Part shown: positions 1 to 9,721 of the stretch, in pieces
How the letters are laid out: every line of letters begins with the position of its first letter
Numbering within the stretch: position 1 is the first letter of the stretch
Assembly: GCA_022843465.1 (NCBI GenBank)
Contig: JALHNO010000004.1
Location: forward strand, 1 to 64,000
Direction of reading: 5' to 3'
DNA from: Pseudomonadota bacterium
GTDB lineage: Bacteria; Pseudomonadota; Gammaproteobacteria; Xanthomonadales; Ahniellaceae
Length of the DNA stretch: 64,000 nt
Translations under genes and position numbers: made by a program
Notes under the pieces: generated by a model
What the model saw: the letters and a program-made list of their open reading frames with translations, nothing else
Told to the model about the DNA's origin: nothing
Database searches by the model: none

Positions 1-125
1 ATCGCAGCAGCGCACCGAGTTCTTCCACCTCAATGGCACCCTGGTCGCAGAACGCACGCGTCCCCTCACCACCGAGACCGCCGCAGTCAGCTACCTGCAC
101 AGCGACCACCGCGGCACACTCAACG
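1..125 (+). pseudogene. RHS-repeat protein, C-terminal remnant (cut by window edge)
   Basis: Frame 2 of the plus strand translates to residues resembling the core of RHS/YD-repeat proteins: FFHLNGTLVAE followed about 20 residues later by YLHSDHRGT, matching the family pattern 'YxxNGxLIAE...YLHTDHLGT'. The resemblance stops near base 120. The expected conserved RHS core does not follow; the frame drifts open to base 451 with no family-like sequence and overlaps the next gene. I read this as the broken end of a polymorphic-toxin or cell-surface RHS protein whose C-terminus has been lost. The part outside the window could change this reading. Confidence 0.5.
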
Positions 126-221
126 TCAGGAACGACAGGCCGGGTCGCGATTGGGAACAAGGGATCGGTTGCGCGGGCGCTGAGGGGTACGGCAGGGCGG
201 AGGTTCAGCTAATATGGGCGG

Positions 222-1409
222 ATGAGAAACATGCCCGCTGTTGGCGACCTGCCACCCCAGGTCCGCCTGAAGATCGAACGTCGCTCGAATCATCCCTGGA
301 TTTTCCAGAAGATGGTCGAGAAGCCCGAGCCCAAGCCGCGTCCCGGCAGCATCGTCGAGATCATCGATCGCGATGGCACCTGGTGTGGCCGCGGTTTCTA
401 CAATGGCCATTCGCGCATTGCCTTGAGGGTGCTGACTGCCGACCCCGATGAGGCACTGGATGCGGATTTTTTCCGCCGCAAGATTGCCGCGGCGATCGCA
501 TTGCGGCGCGAACTGCTGAATCTCGACGCCGTGACCGATGCCTATCGGCTGGTGCACTCCGAAGGCGATGGCCTGTCGGGCCTGGTGGTCGACCGCTTCG
601 CCGGCACCCTGGTGGTCGAGTTTTTTTCGGCCGGCATGTTCCGCCTGCGCGAACTGATCCGTGAAGTATTGCTGGAACAGTTTCCCGACAGCCAGTACTA
701 CTGGTTTGCCGATGAGCACGTCGGCAAGCAGGAGAGTTTCGACTGCCATCCACCGGCGCCGCCCGAGCCCGGCGTGATCAGTGAGCACGGTCTGCGCTTC
801 CGGGTCGAGCCCGGTCGTGGGCACAAGACCGGCTTCTTCGCCGATCAGCGCGACAACCGCAAGCGGCTCTCCGAGTTCTGCCAGGGCAAGTCGGTGCTCG
901 ATCTCTGCTGCAATACCGGCGGCTTTGCGGTCTATGCCAAGGCGCTGGGTGGTGCCGATGAAGTGACCGGCATCGATATGGACGAAGAGGTCATCGAAGT
1001 CGCCAAGACCAATGCCCAGTTGAACAAGGCGCGCGTGCGCTTCGTGCAGTCGGACATCTTTCCGTGGCTGCGCGATGCCGGCAATCGCGGCGATGAATTC
1101 GATGTGGTGATCCTCGATCCGGCCAAGATGACACGCGATCGCGAGCAGGTCATTCCTGCCCTGAAGAAATACCTCGACATGAACAAGCTGGCGATGAGCG
1201 TGGTCAAGCCCGGCGGCATCCTGCTGACCTGTTCCTGTACCGGGCTGGTCAAGGAGGAGGAGTTCCTCGACATGATCCGGCGCGCTGCCTACTACGCCAA
1301 CCGCACCGTGCAGATTCTCGAAATCCGCGGCGCCGGCGGCGATCATCCGTGGATGGCGCATGTGCAGGAATCGCGCTATCTCAAGGCGGTGTTCTGTCGT
1401 GTCGACTGA
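222..1409 (+). CDS. Class I SAM-dependent rRNA methyltransferase, RlmI/PUA type
   Basis: 395 residues, the usual length for the RlmI (YccW) group of 23S rRNA cytosine-C5 methyltransferases. The N-terminal ~75 residues match the PUA RNA-binding domain (HPWIF near the start). Middle hallmark KTGFFADQRDNR is followed by the SAM-binding motif LDLCCNTGG at about residues 226-234, an LDPAK motif near 298 where RlmI itself has DPPKF, and the catalytic-type TCSC motif near 336. The DPAK variant suggests a sister subfamily, so the exact target base is uncertain. ATG 222 and ATG 231 are both possible starts; neither has a clear ribosome site. The gene stands between the RHS remnant and a repeat element. 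Confidence 0.85.
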   Translation: MRNMPAVGDLPPQVRLKIERRSNHPWIFQKMVEKPEPKPRPGSIVEIIDRDGTWCGRGFYNGHSRIALRVLTADPDEALDADFFRRKIAAAIALRRELLNLDAVTDAYRLVHSEGDGLSGLVVDRFAGTLVVEFFSAGMFRLRELIREVLLEQFPDSQYYWFADEHVGKQESFDCHPPAPPEPGVISEHGLRFRVEPGRGHKTGFFADQRDNRKRLSEFCQGKSVLDLCCNTGGFAVYAKALGGADEVTGIDMDEEVIEVAKTNAQLNKARVRFVQSDIFPWLRDAGNRGDEFDVVILDPAKMTRDREQVIPALKKYLDMNKLAMSVVKPGGILLTCSCTGLVKEEEFLDMIRRAAYYANRTVQILEIRGAGGDHPWMAHVQESRYLKAVFCRVD

Positions 1410-1414
1410 TCAGA

Positions 1415-1603
1415 GAACCTCTAGAAGCCTCCTGAGCGAATCGAATGCTGCGTTGCGCGGTGCTCGGTCGCTTTCGGCTTCCTGCCTCCCGCGTCATTGG
1501 CACATCCCTGTGCGGCAGAATCCTCATGTACCAGTACGTACACTGCGGTTCCTGCGCTCCGTGCGCCTTGCACTCGATCCGCTCAGGAGGCTTCTAGAGG
1601 TTC
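1415..1603. repeat. Inverted-repeat element (MITE/REP-like) between rRNA methyltransferase and lgt
   Basis: Bases 1415-1438 and 1580-1603 are perfect 24-bp inverted repeats (CTAGAAGCCTCCTGAGCG core). Pairing continues inward with two mismatches, giving 34-bp arms at 1415-1448 and 1570-1603. Inside are two smaller hairpins: GCACA-TCCC-TGTGC at 1500-1513 and TGTAC-CAGTAC-GTACA at 1527-1542. The element begins 5 bp after the upstream stop codon and ends about 60 bp before the lgt ribosome site. It carries no credible gene. I take it for a non-autonomous mobile or structured repeat; it could also act as an attenuator or RNA stabiliser for its neighbours. Confidence 0.8.
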
Positions 1604-1678
1604 CCATCAGTACCGGCGTGCAGCTGACTGCTGCTGCGGAGATCGAACTGGATTTTCAAGCCCGGACAGGAGTACTTG

Positions 1679-2551
1679 ATGGCGTATTTTCATGACATCG
1701 ACCCGGTGCTGCTCGATATCGGGCCGCTCGCCATTCACTGGTACGGGGTCATGTACCTCTGCGGTTTTGCCGCTGCGTACTGGCTGGGCATGCGCCGGCT
1801 GCGTGCGGGTCGCTTCGGCATCACGCCGGAGCAGTTTTCGGATCTGTTGTTTGGTTCCATGCTCGGCGTGATTCTCGGCGGTCGCATCGGCTACATGTTG
1901 ATCTATGCCTTCGACGAATTGCTGGCCAATCCGCTCAGCATCGTGCGGCTCTGGGATGGCGGCATGAGTTTCCATGGCGGCTTTCTGGGCGTGATCGTTG
2001 CCGGCGCCTGGTGGAGCTGGCGGCGCCGGATCAATACGGTCGATCTCTCCGATTTCCTGGTGCCCCTGGTGCCGCTCGGTCTGGGATTCGGCCGGCTCGG
2101 CAACTACATCGGCGGCGAGCTCTGGGGCCGGCATACCGATGTTGCCTGGGGCGTGATTTTCCCAAAGTCACTCGATCATCTGGGCCTTGGCATCGAGACG
2201 CTGCGCCAGCAGGCGCAGGCGGGTCTGCTGGACGCCCAGGCGCGGCATCCCTCGCAGCTTTATCAGGCCTTCCTCGAGGGACTGTTGCTGTTTCTGATCC
2301 TGTGGATCTATTCGGCGCGGCCGCGCCCGCGCTATGCCGTGTCCGGGATGTTCGCGCTGTTCTATGGTCTGTTCCGCTTTGCCGTGGAGTTCGTTCGCGA
2401 GCCCGACAGCCAGATGGGCTTCATTGCCTTCGGCTGGATGACCACCGGCCAATTGCTGTCGATTCCGCTGATCGTGCTCGGACTGGTCTTCCTGTGGCTG
2501 TCGCGGCGGGCACCGACGCTGACGCCGACGGCTGCAGCAACAACGGGCTGA
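1679..2551 (+). CDS. lgt: Prolipoprotein diacylglyceryl transferase
   Basis: 290-residue polytopic inner-membrane enzyme that moves a diacylglyceryl group from phosphatidylglycerol to the lipobox cysteine of prolipoproteins, the first step of lipoprotein maturation. The Lgt signature is present as [13 protein letters not shown] (GRLGN at residues 138-142), where many homologues have an Asn two residues before the Glu. Several hydrophobic segments fit the seven-helix family. ATG 1679 was chosen because CAGGAGT lies about 6 bp upstream; an in-frame TTG at 1676 is less likely. thyA follows after 4 bp, the classic lgt-thyA pair. Several lipoprotein genes in this window would depend on it. Confidence 0.96.
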   Translation: MAYFHDIDPVLLDIGPLAIHWYGVMYLCGFAAAYWLGMRRLRAGRFGITPEQFSDLLFGSMLGVILGGRIGYMLIYAFDELLANPLSIVRLWDGGMSFHGGFLGVIVAGAWWSWRRRINTVDLSDFLVPLVPLGLGFGRLGNYIGGELWGRHTDVAWGVIFPKSLDHLGLGIETLRQQAQAGLLDAQARHPSQLYQAFLEGLLLFLILWIYSARPRPRYAVSGMFALFYGLFRFAVEFVREPDSQMGFIAFGWMTTGQLLSIPLIVLGLVFLWLSRRAPTLTPTAAATTG

Positions 2552-2555
2552 CGTC

Positions 2556-3350
2556 ATGCGTGCCTATCTGGATCTGCTGCAGCACATTCTCGATCACGGC
2601 ATCGACAAGTCGGATCGCACCGGTACCGGCACGCGCAGTGTGTTCGGTTATCAGATGCGCTTCGATCTTGCCCAGGGTTTTCCACTGACGACGACCAAGA
2701 AGCTGCATCTGCGCTCGATCATCCACGAACTGCTGTGGTTTCTCGCGGGTGATACCAATGTCGGCTACCTGCGTGCGCACAAGGTCAGCATCTGGGATGA
2801 ATGGGCCAATGCCGACGGTGAGCTCGGCCCGGTCTATGGCAGGCAGTGGCGCAGTTGGCAGACCCGTGATGGCCGCAGCATCGACCAGATCAGCGACGTG
2901 ATCGAGCGCATTCGCCGCGACCCCGATTCACGTCGGTTGATTGTCAGCGCCTGGAACGTGGGCGATCTCGCCGAGATGGCCTTGTCACCCTGCCATGCCT
3001 TGTTCCAGTTCTACGTCGGCAATGGTCGCCTCAGCTGCCAGCTGTATCAGCGCAGTGCCGATGTGTTTCTGGGCGTGCCGTTCAACATCGCGTCCTATGC
3101 CCTGCTGACGCATATGGTGGCCCAGGTCTGCGGACTGGAAGTGGGTGAGTTCGTGCATACCTTTGGCGACGCGCATCTGTATTCGAACCATTTCGAGCAG
3201 GCGCGGGAACAGCTTGCGCGTAAGCCAAAGCCGCTTCCGAAGCTCTGGCTGAATCCTGCTGTGGACGATATTTTCAAATTCGGATTCGACGATATCCGGA
3301 TCGACGACTACGTCGCCGACCCGGCCATCAAGGCGCCGATCGCGGTCTGA
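2556..3350 (+). CDS. thyA: Thymidylate synthase
   Basis: 264 residues, the same length as the E. coli enzyme. It methylates dUMP to dTMP using methylene-tetrahydrofolate in the cytoplasm. The catalytic cysteine is C146 in SPCHALFQF, followed by the nucleotide-binding stretch [17 protein letters not shown]; the N-terminal [12 protein letters not shown] loop is also present. It starts 4 bp after lgt and is presumably co-transcribed. folD, which supplies its folate pool, is at the other end of the window and not linked. The stop codon is part of a small palindrome shared with the convergent gene. Confidence 0.98.
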   Translation: MRAYLDLLQHILDHGIDKSDRTGTGTRSVFGYQMRFDLAQGFPLTTTKKLHLRSIIHELLWFLAGDTNVGYLRAHKVSIWDEWANADGELGPVYGRQWRSWQTRDGRSIDQISDVIERIRRDPDSRRLIVSAWNVGDLAEMALSPCHALFQFYVGNGRLSCQLYQRSADVFLGVPFNIASYALLTHMVAQVCGLEVGEFVHTFGDAHLYSNHFEQAREQLARKPKPLPKLWLNPAVDDIFKFGFDDIRIDDYVADPAIKAPIAV

Positions 3351-3364
3351 AGGACTCAGTCCTT
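3350..3364. other. Small palindrome bridging two convergent stop codons
   Basis: AAGGAC-TCA-GTCCTT is a perfect 6-bp stem with a 3-base loop. The first A is the last base of the thyA stop, and the loop TCA is the reverse complement of the stop of the minus-strand gene. There is no U-tract, so it is at best a weak terminator, but only 5 bp separate the two genes and no other termination signal is visible. Confidence 0.4.
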
Positions 3365-3802
3365 GCCGGTTGACCTGCCGGCAGCACCTGGCTGGATCGC
3401 ACCGATGGCGAAGGCGACCAGCAGGGCAAGGCAGATCATCGCCACGTCCGCAAGACTCCAGCGTGCCCAGGCGATCGCTGCGCTGAACTCGGCACCGATC
3501 CTGGTGAGCGCGCTGGTGAATCCGACGCCGATTTCGCGGGCTACCACGCTGGCAGCAATCAGCCATTGCGCATAGGCGATGCCGAGCGCGCACAAGCCGG
3601 TACAAAGCAGGGCCCTCAGCCAGCGCGGCGCATGCGCGAAATGGCGCCGTGCCGGCCAGGTGGCAGCGGCGCAGAGCAGGGCCAGCGCCGGAAACGCAGC
3701 ACCGTAACGGAAGGACAGTACCGCCCACATTGCGCCTATCGCCAATGGCATGAAAATCGAGGCGATCAGTGCCGCCAGTTGATGAAACATTCGTGCGAGC
3801 AT
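3356..3802 (-). CDS. Small integral membrane protein, unknown function
   Basis: 148 residues that are almost entirely hydrophobic, with about four predicted membrane helices: near residues 8-28, 35-48, 62-90 and 115-138. Short basic loops (PARRHFAHAPRW) lie between helices 2 and 3, and the C-terminal tail is short and polar. I recognise no family. It lies 195 bp downstream of cysA on the same strand and could be transcribed with the sulfate operon, but nothing in the sequence ties it to sulfate transport. Convergent with thyA. Confidence 0.65.
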   Translation of the reverse strand: MLARMFHQLAALIASIFMPLAIGAMWAVLSFRYGAAFPALALLCAAATWPARRHFAHAPRWLRALLCTGLCALGIAYAQWLIAASVVAREIGVGFTSALTRIGAEFSAAIAWARWSLADVAMICLALLVAFAIGAIQPGAAGRSTGKD

Positions 3803-3997
3803 CCGCCATTGTGCCCACGAGCGGGCGCAATGGCGAGACTTGCAATCCGGGCAGTTCTGTACAAGTCATCGCAAGGTCTTCGACAAACGGCCGGATCGAT
3901 TGCCAAACCCTGCGTTCAACGACAGAGCTGGTCAAGACTTGCGGCTTCGTCCGCTGACTCGGCAGCTACAAGGGTTCCGGACCTGCCCAGAGGTACC

Positions 3998-5062
3998 TCA
4001 ACCTGCGCGCGCGAATACGGCGTAACGCGCCGGTTGCAGATGGACGACATCGCCCGCCTGCAGCTCACGAGGCGGCATCTGCGTGCGCGACCACTCGGCG
4101 GTGACATAGGGAACGCCCGCCAGCGCCGGATCGAGTTCGACACGGTAGCGGCCGCCGAGCCAGCGGGCATCGGTCACCGTGGCCGGGAAGCTGGAGGGAC
4201 CCGCCCGCTCGGTCCAGTGCAGGTCATAGGGACGCACACAGAGATCCACTGCCCCGGACTTCACCTCGCTGCCCGCAGGCAGCGGCCAGTGACTGTCGCC
4301 CAACGAAATGCGTTCTTCCGCGAGCGAAGCCGGCAGCTGGTTGATCTCGCCGAGAAAACGACCGACAAAACTGCTCGCCGGCCGATCCTGCAACTGCTGG
4401 GCATTGCCGATCTGTTCGATGCGGCCATGGTTGAGCAGCACGATGCGATCGGCGACATCCAGTGCCTCGTCCTGGTCGTGGGTCACAAACACGCTGGTGA
4501 CGTGCAGTTCGTCGTGCAGCCTGCGCAACCAGCGCCTGAGTTGCCGGCGCACCTGGGCATCGAGTGCACCGAAGGGTTCGTCGAGCAGCAGGACATTGGG
4601 CTCGATGATCAGGGCGCGCGCCAGTGCCACCCGCTGCCGCTGACCGCCGGAAAGCTGATCCGGAAAGCGCTGCGCCATCCCGCCCAACTGGACCAGATCG
4701 ATGACGCGTTCGACCTTCTGGCGCAGTTCGGGCTCGCGCGGTCGCGTGGCGCGTGGCCGAACCCGCAGGCCGAACGCGATATTCTCGAACACATTCATGT
4801 GTCGGAACAGCGCATAGTGCTGGAACACGAAACCGACGCCGCGATGGCGTGCGCCCAGTGCAGTGACATCACGCCCATGCAGATGGATGCTGCCGGCGTC
4901 GGCGGATTCGAGGCCGGCGATCAGCCGCAGCAGGGTCGTCTTGCCGCAACCGGACGGCCCCAGCAGCGCCATCAGTTCGCCGTCGTGGATATCGAGATCG
5001 ACGCCATGCAGGGCGGTGAAGCCGCCGAAGCGTTTGCGCAGATTGCGGATTTCGATGCTCAC
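3998..5062 (-). CDS. cysA: Sulfate/thiosulfate ABC transporter, ATP-binding protein
   Basis: 354-residue cytoplasmic ATPase that powers sulfate/thiosulfate import. Walker A GPSGCGKT is at residues 35-42, the ABC signature LSGGQRQR begins at 137, and Walker B VLLLDEP is near 157, followed by [14 protein letters not shown] as in CysA. The C-terminal ~115 residues fit the CysA regulatory/TOBE-like region. Its start overlaps the end of cysW by 4 bp, giving translational coupling. It is last in the order sbp-cysT-cysW-cysA. Confidence 0.96.
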   Translation of the reverse strand: MSIEIRNLRKRFGGFTALHGVDLDIHDGELMALLGPSGCGKTTLLRLIAGLESADAGSIHLHGRDVTALGARHRGVGFVFQHYALFRHMNVFENIAFGLRVRPRATRPREPELRQKVERVIDLVQLGGMAQRFPDQLSGGQRQRVALARALIIEPNVLLLDEPFGALDAQVRRQLRRWLRRLHDELHVTSVFVTHDQDEALDVADRIVLLNHGRIEQIGNAQQLQDRPASSFVGRFLGEINQLPASLAEERISLGDSHWPLPAGSEVKSGAVDLCVRPYDLHWTERAGPSSFPATVTDARWLGGRYRVELDPALAGVPYVTAEWSRTQMPPRELQAGDVVHLQPARYAVFARAG

Positions 5063-5919
5063 GGGAGCTCCTCGTCAGGTTGCACGATGGGATCAGGATG
5101 GCGATCACGGTGCGCGCGCGCCTCGACCCAGGTCTTGGCGACCAGGGTCAGCAGCGCCAGCAGGACCAGCAGCGATGCCACGGCAAAAGCAGCCGTGTGC
5201 TGGTACTCGTTGTAGAGAATTTCAACGTGCAGGGGCAGGGTATTGGTCTTGCCGCGGATATGCCCGGAGACCACCGAGACCGCACCGAACTCACCCATCG
5301 CGCGCGCGTTGCAGAGGATCACCCCGTACAGCAGACCCCACTTGATGTTCGGCAGGGTGACCCGCCAGAACGTCTGCCAACCGCTGGCGCCGAGCGACAG
5401 TGCGGCTTCTTCATGATCGCGGCCCTGGGCCTGCATGACCGGGATGAGCTCGCGGGCAACGAAGGGGAACGTCACGAAAATTGTTGCCAGCACGATGCCG
5501 GGCACCGCGAATATGACGCGGAATCCGGCCTCGCCCAGCCAGGGACCGAGGAGACCCTGGGCGCCAAACAGCAGTACGTAGATCAGCCCGGAGATCACCG
5601 GCGATACCGCCAGCGGCAAATCGATCAGCGTGATCAGGGCGCTGCGGCCGGGAAACTCGAATTTGGCTATGCACCAGGCAGCGACAACGCCGAACACCAG
5701 ATTCAGCGGCACCGCGATGGCGGTGACCGTCAGGGTCAGTCGCAACGCCGCCAGCGCGTCGGGCTCGCTGATCGAGGCCAGATACAGGGACCAGCCCTTG
5801 GCGATCGCCCCCGACAGCACGATCAGCAGGGGCAGCACCAGGAACAGACCGGCAACGCTCAATGCGCCGAGAATCAGCGCGCTGCGGGCGATCCGGTAGC
5901 GGCGATCCGGCCCGATCAT
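5059..5919 (-). CDS. cysW: Sulfate ABC transporter permease CysW
   Basis: 286-residue inner-membrane permease with six or so hydrophobic segments. The binding-protein-dependent transport (EAA) loop appears as [21 protein letters not shown], the site that docks on CysA. The downstream [20 protein letters not shown] stretch is characteristic of CysW. It overlaps cysT upstream and cysA downstream by 4 bp each. Its first 20 residues are polar and basic, as in other CysW proteins. Confidence 0.95.
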   Translation of the reverse strand: MIGPDRRYRIARSALILGALSVAGLFLVLPLLIVLSGAIAKGWSLYLASISEPDALAALRLTLTVTAIAVPLNLVFGVVAAWCIAKFEFPGRSALITLIDLPLAVSPVISGLIYVLLFGAQGLLGPWLGEAGFRVIFAVPGIVLATIFVTFPFVARELIPVMQAQGRDHEEAALSLGASGWQTFWRVTLPNIKWGLLYGVILCNARAMGEFGAVSVVSGHIRGKTNTLPLHVEILYNEYQHTAAFAVASLLVLLALLTLVAKTWVEARAHRDRHPDPIVQPDEELP

Positions 5920-6770
5920 CGGCGACCTCGATGGGCCAGCCAGGCCTGCAGGGAATTGATCAGCAGCAGCAGCGCGAACGAACCCAGCAGCATCACCAGG
6001 GCGAGGGCGGTGGCACCCGCATAGTCGTACTGCTCGAGCTGGGTGACGATGAGCAGCGGCGTGATTTCCGAAATCATCGGCATATTGCCGGCGATGAAGA
6101 TCACCGAGCCGTACTCGCCGACACCGCGCGCAAACGCCAACGCAAATCCGGTCAGCAAGGCCGGTGCAATGGTCGGCAGACTGACGCGGACAAAGGTCTG
6201 AAGCGGCGTGGCACCCAGGCTCTCGGCAGCCTCTTCCTGCTCATGCTCGATGTCCTGCAGCACCGGCTGTACCGTGCGCACGACGAAGGGCAGGCCGACG
6301 AATACCAGGGCAATCACGATGCCCGCGGGGGTGAACGCCAGTTCGATGCCGAGCGGTGCCAGCCACTGTCCGAGCCAGCCATTGCGCGCGTAGAGTGCGG
6401 TCAGCGCGATGCCGGCAACCGCGGTCGGCAGTGCAATCGGCAAGTCGATCAGCGCATCCACCAGACGCCGGCCCGGAAACGGATAGCGCGAGATCACCCA
6501 GGCGAGCAGCAGTCCGATCGGCATATTGATCGCCGCAGCAATCAGCGCACAGCCAAAGCTGATGCGCAGTGAGGCCAGCGCCCGCGGCGAACTGACCTTG
6601 GCGATGAAGGCGTCCAGGCCGAGTTCACTGGCGCGCAACAGGATCATCGCCAGCGGAATCAGCACGATCAGGCTCAGATAGAGCAGGGTGTAACCCAGGC
6701 TGGGGCCGAATCCAGGCAGCGAGCCGGACACGCGCCAGCGCGAAATCGAGTTTGTGGCCGTGGCTGTCAT
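5916..6770 (-). CDS. cysT: Sulfate ABC transporter permease CysT (CysU)
   Basis: 284-residue permease that pairs with CysW to form the sulfate channel. It shows six hydrophobic helices. The EAA loop reads [21 protein letters not shown], followed by [19 protein letters not shown], the CysT form of the conserved segment. The PALPTAVAG-type motif appears as [15 protein letters not shown]. The gene starts 31 bp after the binding-protein gene and overlaps cysW by 4 bp. Confidence 0.95.
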   Translation of the reverse strand: MTATATNSISRWRVSGSLPGFGPSLGYTLLYLSLIVLIPLAMILLRASELGLDAFIAKVSSPRALASLRISFGCALIAAAINMPIGLLLAWVISRYPFPGRRLVDALIDLPIALPTAVAGIALTALYARNGWLGQWLAPLGIELAFTPAGIVIALVFVGLPFVVRTVQPVLQDIEHEQEEAAESLGATPLQTFVRVSLPTIAPALLTGFALAFARGVGEYGSVIFIAGNMPMISEITPLLIVTQLEQYDYAGATALALVMLLGSFALLLLINSLQAWLAHRGRR

Positions 6771-6801
6771 CGCGCCAGCCTGCCCGCTTGCAGTGGAGGA
6801 T

Positions 6802-7836
6802 TCACTTCAGATAAATCCGGTCGAAACTGGCGCCGTCGGCAAAATGAGCGCGGTGCGCAGCCTCCCAGCCGCCGAGGTCGGCGATGCTGACCAGTTGCAG
6901 TTCGGGAAACTGGCCGGCGTGGCGCGCCGCCACCTGCGGATCACGCGGCCGGTAGTGATGCCTGGCAATGATTTCCTGGGCGGCCGGGGTGTACAGAAAT
7001 TCCAGATACTGGCGTGCCATCGCCTCGGTGCCATGGCGTGCGCTGACCCGGTCGACCACGGCCACGGTCGGTTCAGCGAGGATGCTCAACGACGGCATGA
7101 CGATATCGAAGGCGCCTGCGCCCAGTTCGTCCCGCGCCAGCAGCGCCTCGCTTTCCCAGGCGAGCAGTACGTCTCCGATACCGCGTTCGACGAAGGTGGT
7201 GGTGGCCCCGCGGGCACCCGAATCGAGCACCCGGACATTGGCAAACAGGGCGGCGACAAAGGCCAGCGCCCGGGTCTCGTCTGCCCCGGGTTGGCGCATC
7301 GCATACGACCAGGCGGCGAGGTAATTCCAGCGTGCGCCCCCCGAGGTTTTGGGGTTCGGGGTGACCACGCCTACGCCGGCGCGGACCAGATCGGGCCAGT
7401 CCTGAATCCGCTGTGGGTTGCCCTTGCGCACCAGGAAAACGACGGTCGAGGTGTATGGCGCGCTGTTGTGCGGCAGCCGCGTCTGCCAGTCCGCTGCGAG
7501 CAACTGGTTGGCCGCCAGTGCATCGATGTCGTGGCCCAGCGCCAGGGTCACCACATCGGCTTCCAGGCCATCGAGCACCGAACGCGCCTGCTTGGCCGAA
7601 CCGCCGTGCGACTGACTGATTACCACTTCGACGCCGCTGCGGCTGCGGATGTCGGCGGCGAATGCCTGGTTGATGTCCTCGTAGAGGGCGCGGGTTGGAT
7701 CGTAGGACACGTTGAGCAGTTCGACCTGTCCCGCAACCGGTGTCGACGGCGCGCACGAGGACACCGCGATCGCAGCCAGCAGCGGCCACAGAACCAGCAG
7801 GACGGGCGTTCTGGATGTGAACTCTGGTCTTGGCAT
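6802..7836 (-). CDS. sbp: Sulfate-binding protein, lipoprotein form
   Basis: 344 residues when begun at ATG 7836. An upstream extension of the frame to 8070 has no signal-peptide character and is rejected. The N-terminus is a lipoprotein signal ([17 protein letters not shown], Cys28), so the receptor is probably tethered to the membrane rather than free in the periplasm as in E. coli. Family hallmarks: [42 protein letters not shown], and [12 protein letters not shown] plus [16 protein letters not shown], which line the sulfate pocket. It heads the transport operon. Confidence 0.93.
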   Translation of the reverse strand: MPRPEFTSRTPVLLVLWPLLAAIAVSSCAPSTPVAGQVELLNVSYDPTRALYEDINQAFAADIRSRSGVEVVISQSHGGSAKQARSVLDGLEADVVTLALGHDIDALAANQLLAADWQTRLPHNSAPYTSTVVFLVRKGNPQRIQDWPDLVRAGVGVVTPNPKTSGGARWNYLAAWSYAMRQPGADETRALAFVAALFANVRVLDSGARGATTTFVERGIGDVLLAWESEALLARDELGAGAFDIVMPSLSILAEPTVAVVDRVSARHGTEAMARQYLEFLYTPAAQEIIARHHYRPRDPQVAARHAGQFPELQLVSIADLGGWEAAHRAHFADGASFDRIYLK

Positions 7837-8259
7837 GTCGATCCGCGGCGTGACCGCCCGGCTTCCCTGGTGAGCGTGATTGCAGTCGTGGGGCATCGCC
7901 GCCTTGCTCATGCGCAGAAGCGGCGCACGCGGCTGGGACGGCATGGATTCTGAATTCGCGGATTGGGCGCAACTTGCCGGGGAACGATCCCGCACACAGC
8001 CGGGGCTCCAATCGCCGGGCAGGATAGCGTTGCCGATCCGCCCCCAGTGCTGGACTCTGCGCTGTGCCACCTGCTGCGGCGCCAGTTTCCGAATCCCCTG
8101 AAGTTGGACGCTAGGCTATCGGAATCCGCCGAGCTCGGGAAAGATGGCGCAGGAATGTCGATATACCGACTTGCTTGCGTTTTGTCGCGATCACCCCAAT
8201 CTTGCACGGTAACGGGTACAACACCGCTACAATGGGCGGTCCCCAGAAGTGCAGCGAGC
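7837..8259. other. Divergent intergenic region between sbp and sufT
   Basis: 423 bp with no gene I can support. It should hold the sulfate-operon promoter on the minus strand, though no CysB-type site could be recognised by eye. On the plus side, TACAAT at 8228-8233 is a good -10 for sufT (see the separate entry). Confidence 0.5.
8202..8233 (+). promoter_or_regulatory. Candidate sufT promoter
   Basis: TACAAT at 8228-8233 is one base from the sigma-70 -10 consensus and would start transcription about 20 bases before the sufT ATG. A TTGCAC box lies at 8202-8207, but the 20-bp spacing is longer than the optimum, so the -35 assignment is doubtful. Confidence 0.35.
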
Positions 8260-8817
8260 ATGAGCCGATTCAGTCAGAGTTCCGAACCGATCCGCTTCGA
8301 GCGCGATTGCGAAGCGGTGATGGTGCCGTCGGGCGATCTGGTCAATATGCCGGCCGGTCAGGTTGGCTATATCACCCAGGCCCTGGGCGGCAGCTTTACG
8401 GTCTTCGTCGAAGGCAATCTGTTCAGGATCCGCAATCAGGATGCCGATGCGCTGGGCAAGGAGCCGATGGAGCTGCCCCAGATCGCAGAAAGCGCCAGCG
8501 ACGACGAGGTCGAGGCGGCAGTCTGGGAGCAGATGCGCACCTGTTTCGATCCCGAGATTCCGGTCAACATCGTGGAGCTCGGTCTGATCTATTCCTGCGA
8601 TATCGAGCGGCTGGCCGACGGCAGCCGCAAGGTCAATGTCACCATGACGCTGACGGCACCCGGCTGCGGCATGGGCGAAATTCTTGTCTCCGACGTGCGT
8701 GAGAAAATCGAGATGCTGCCGACCGTCGAGGAGGCCGATGTCGATCTGGTCTTCGACCCGCCGTGGAACCGCAGCATGATGTCGGAAGCCGCCCAGCTGG
8801 AAACCGGCATGATGTAG
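8260..8817 (+). CDS. sufT: Putative Fe-S cluster assembly protein SufT
   Basis: 185 residues. The N-terminal ~70 residues contain the SufT-specific segment VPSGDLVNMPAGQVGYITQALGG split from the MIP18/DUF59 domain (about residues 85-175). In the latter, DPEIPVNIVELGLIY, the cysteine-bearing APGCGMG and the DPPW motif are all visible. SufT is thought to help mature Fe-S proteins. No other suf or isc gene is in the window, so here it stands alone. ATG 8260 gives the family length; the longer open frame upstream is not protein-like. Confidence 0.92.
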   Translation: MSRFSQSSEPIRFERDCEAVMVPSGDLVNMPAGQVGYITQALGGSFTVFVEGNLFRIRNQDADALGKEPMELPQIAESASDDEVEAAVWEQMRTCFDPEIPVNIVELGLIYSCDIERLADGSRKVNVTMTLTAPGCGMGEILVSDVREKIEMLPTVEEADVDLVFDPPWNRSMMSEAAQLETGMM

Positions 8818-8863
8818 ACGCCAGCGCCGCGGCGCTCGGCTGGCAGCGCATCGGGCATTGCAG

Positions 8864-9721
8864 TCAGCGACTGTGTGCGCGCACGAAGTCGACCAGCAGC
8901 CGGCGACTCGGGACCGCATCTGCATCCATGTCGGCGAGCGCCGTCAGGATGCCGCTGTGACTGACGCCGGGCAGGATCACCAGTTCCACCGCCCTCTGCT
9001 GCGCGCGCAGGCGCTCGGCCAGATGTTCGCTGTTGCGCGGCCACACCCGGCGATCATCGCTGCCGTGCAGCAGCAGCATCGGCGGCTCATCGCCGTCGAC
9101 GAAATGGATCGGCTGGGTGCCGGCCTCGTTGGCGCGATCGGGAAAAATCGCGCGCAATGAAGCGGCCGTGATCGGTGCGAAGTCGTAGGGACCGGCCAGG
9201 CCGATGAAGCCTGCGAGCGCGCCCGGCGTCATCGAATGGCGCCTGAGGTAATGGGCATCGGTGGCCAGCAGGCCGGCAATATGGGCGCCGGCCGAATGCC
9301 CGGCGATGAACAGTCGATCCGGATTGCCACCCCAGTCGGCGGCATGCGCCCTGGCGTAGTGCACGGCCTGGGCCGCGTCTTCGACAAAGGCGGGAAACTG
9401 GACCTCCGGATACTTCCGGTACTCCGGAACCACCACGATCATGCCCTCGGCGGCCAGGGCTTCGCCGACAAATCGATACCAGGCGATTTCTCCCGTGCGC
9501 CAGGAACCGCCATGGAAAAAGACCAGCACGGCCGCATCGGTGGGGGCGCTCGAACTCCGGTAGACATCCATGCCCAGCGAATGGCGGCTGTCGTATTCGA
9601 AGTGCTGCCGCGTCAGGTCAGGCCGAGCGTGGGCGGCATTGAGAACCCCGAAGTAGGCGGCCTGGCAGCCGGTCAGCAGGATCAGTGGCAGCGCCAGCAG
9701 GATGCGCAGTGAAATGGGCAC
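8864..9721 (-). CDS. Secreted alpha/beta-hydrolase (esterase-like) lipoprotein
   Basis: About 285 residues. From GTG 9721 the protein begins with a compact lipoprotein signal ending LILLTGC; a TTG start at 9754 would add 11 residues and is the alternative. The fold is the carboxylesterase/hormone-sensitive-lipase type: FFHGGSW forms the oxyanion hole, GHSAG holds the nucleophilic serine, GSDD supplies the acid and GVSHSG the histidine. The closest families in my memory are BD-FAE-type feruloyl/carboxyl esterases and kynurenine-formamidase-like hydrolases; the substrate cannot be told. It is convergent with sufT (46 bp) and divergent from the PycTM-like gene. Confidence 0.82.
   Translation of the reverse strand: MPISLRILLALPLILLTGCQAAYFGVLNAAHARPDLTRQHFEYDSRHSLGMDVYRSSSAPTDAAVLVFFHGGSWRTGEIAWYRFVGEALAAEGMIVVVPEYRKYPEVQFPAFVEDAAQAVHYARAHAADWGGNPDRLFIAGHSAGAHIAGLLATDAHYLRRHSMTPGALAGFIGLAGPYDFAPITAASLRAIFPDRANEAGTQPIHFVDGDEPPMLLLHGSDDRRVWPRNSEHLAERLRAQQRAVELVILPGVSHSGILTALADMDADAVPSRRLLVDFVRAHSR

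Noticed and set aside
7837-8070. Longer N-terminus for the sulfate-binding protein
   Set aside because: The extra 78 residues lack a signal peptide and would move the lipobox into the interior.
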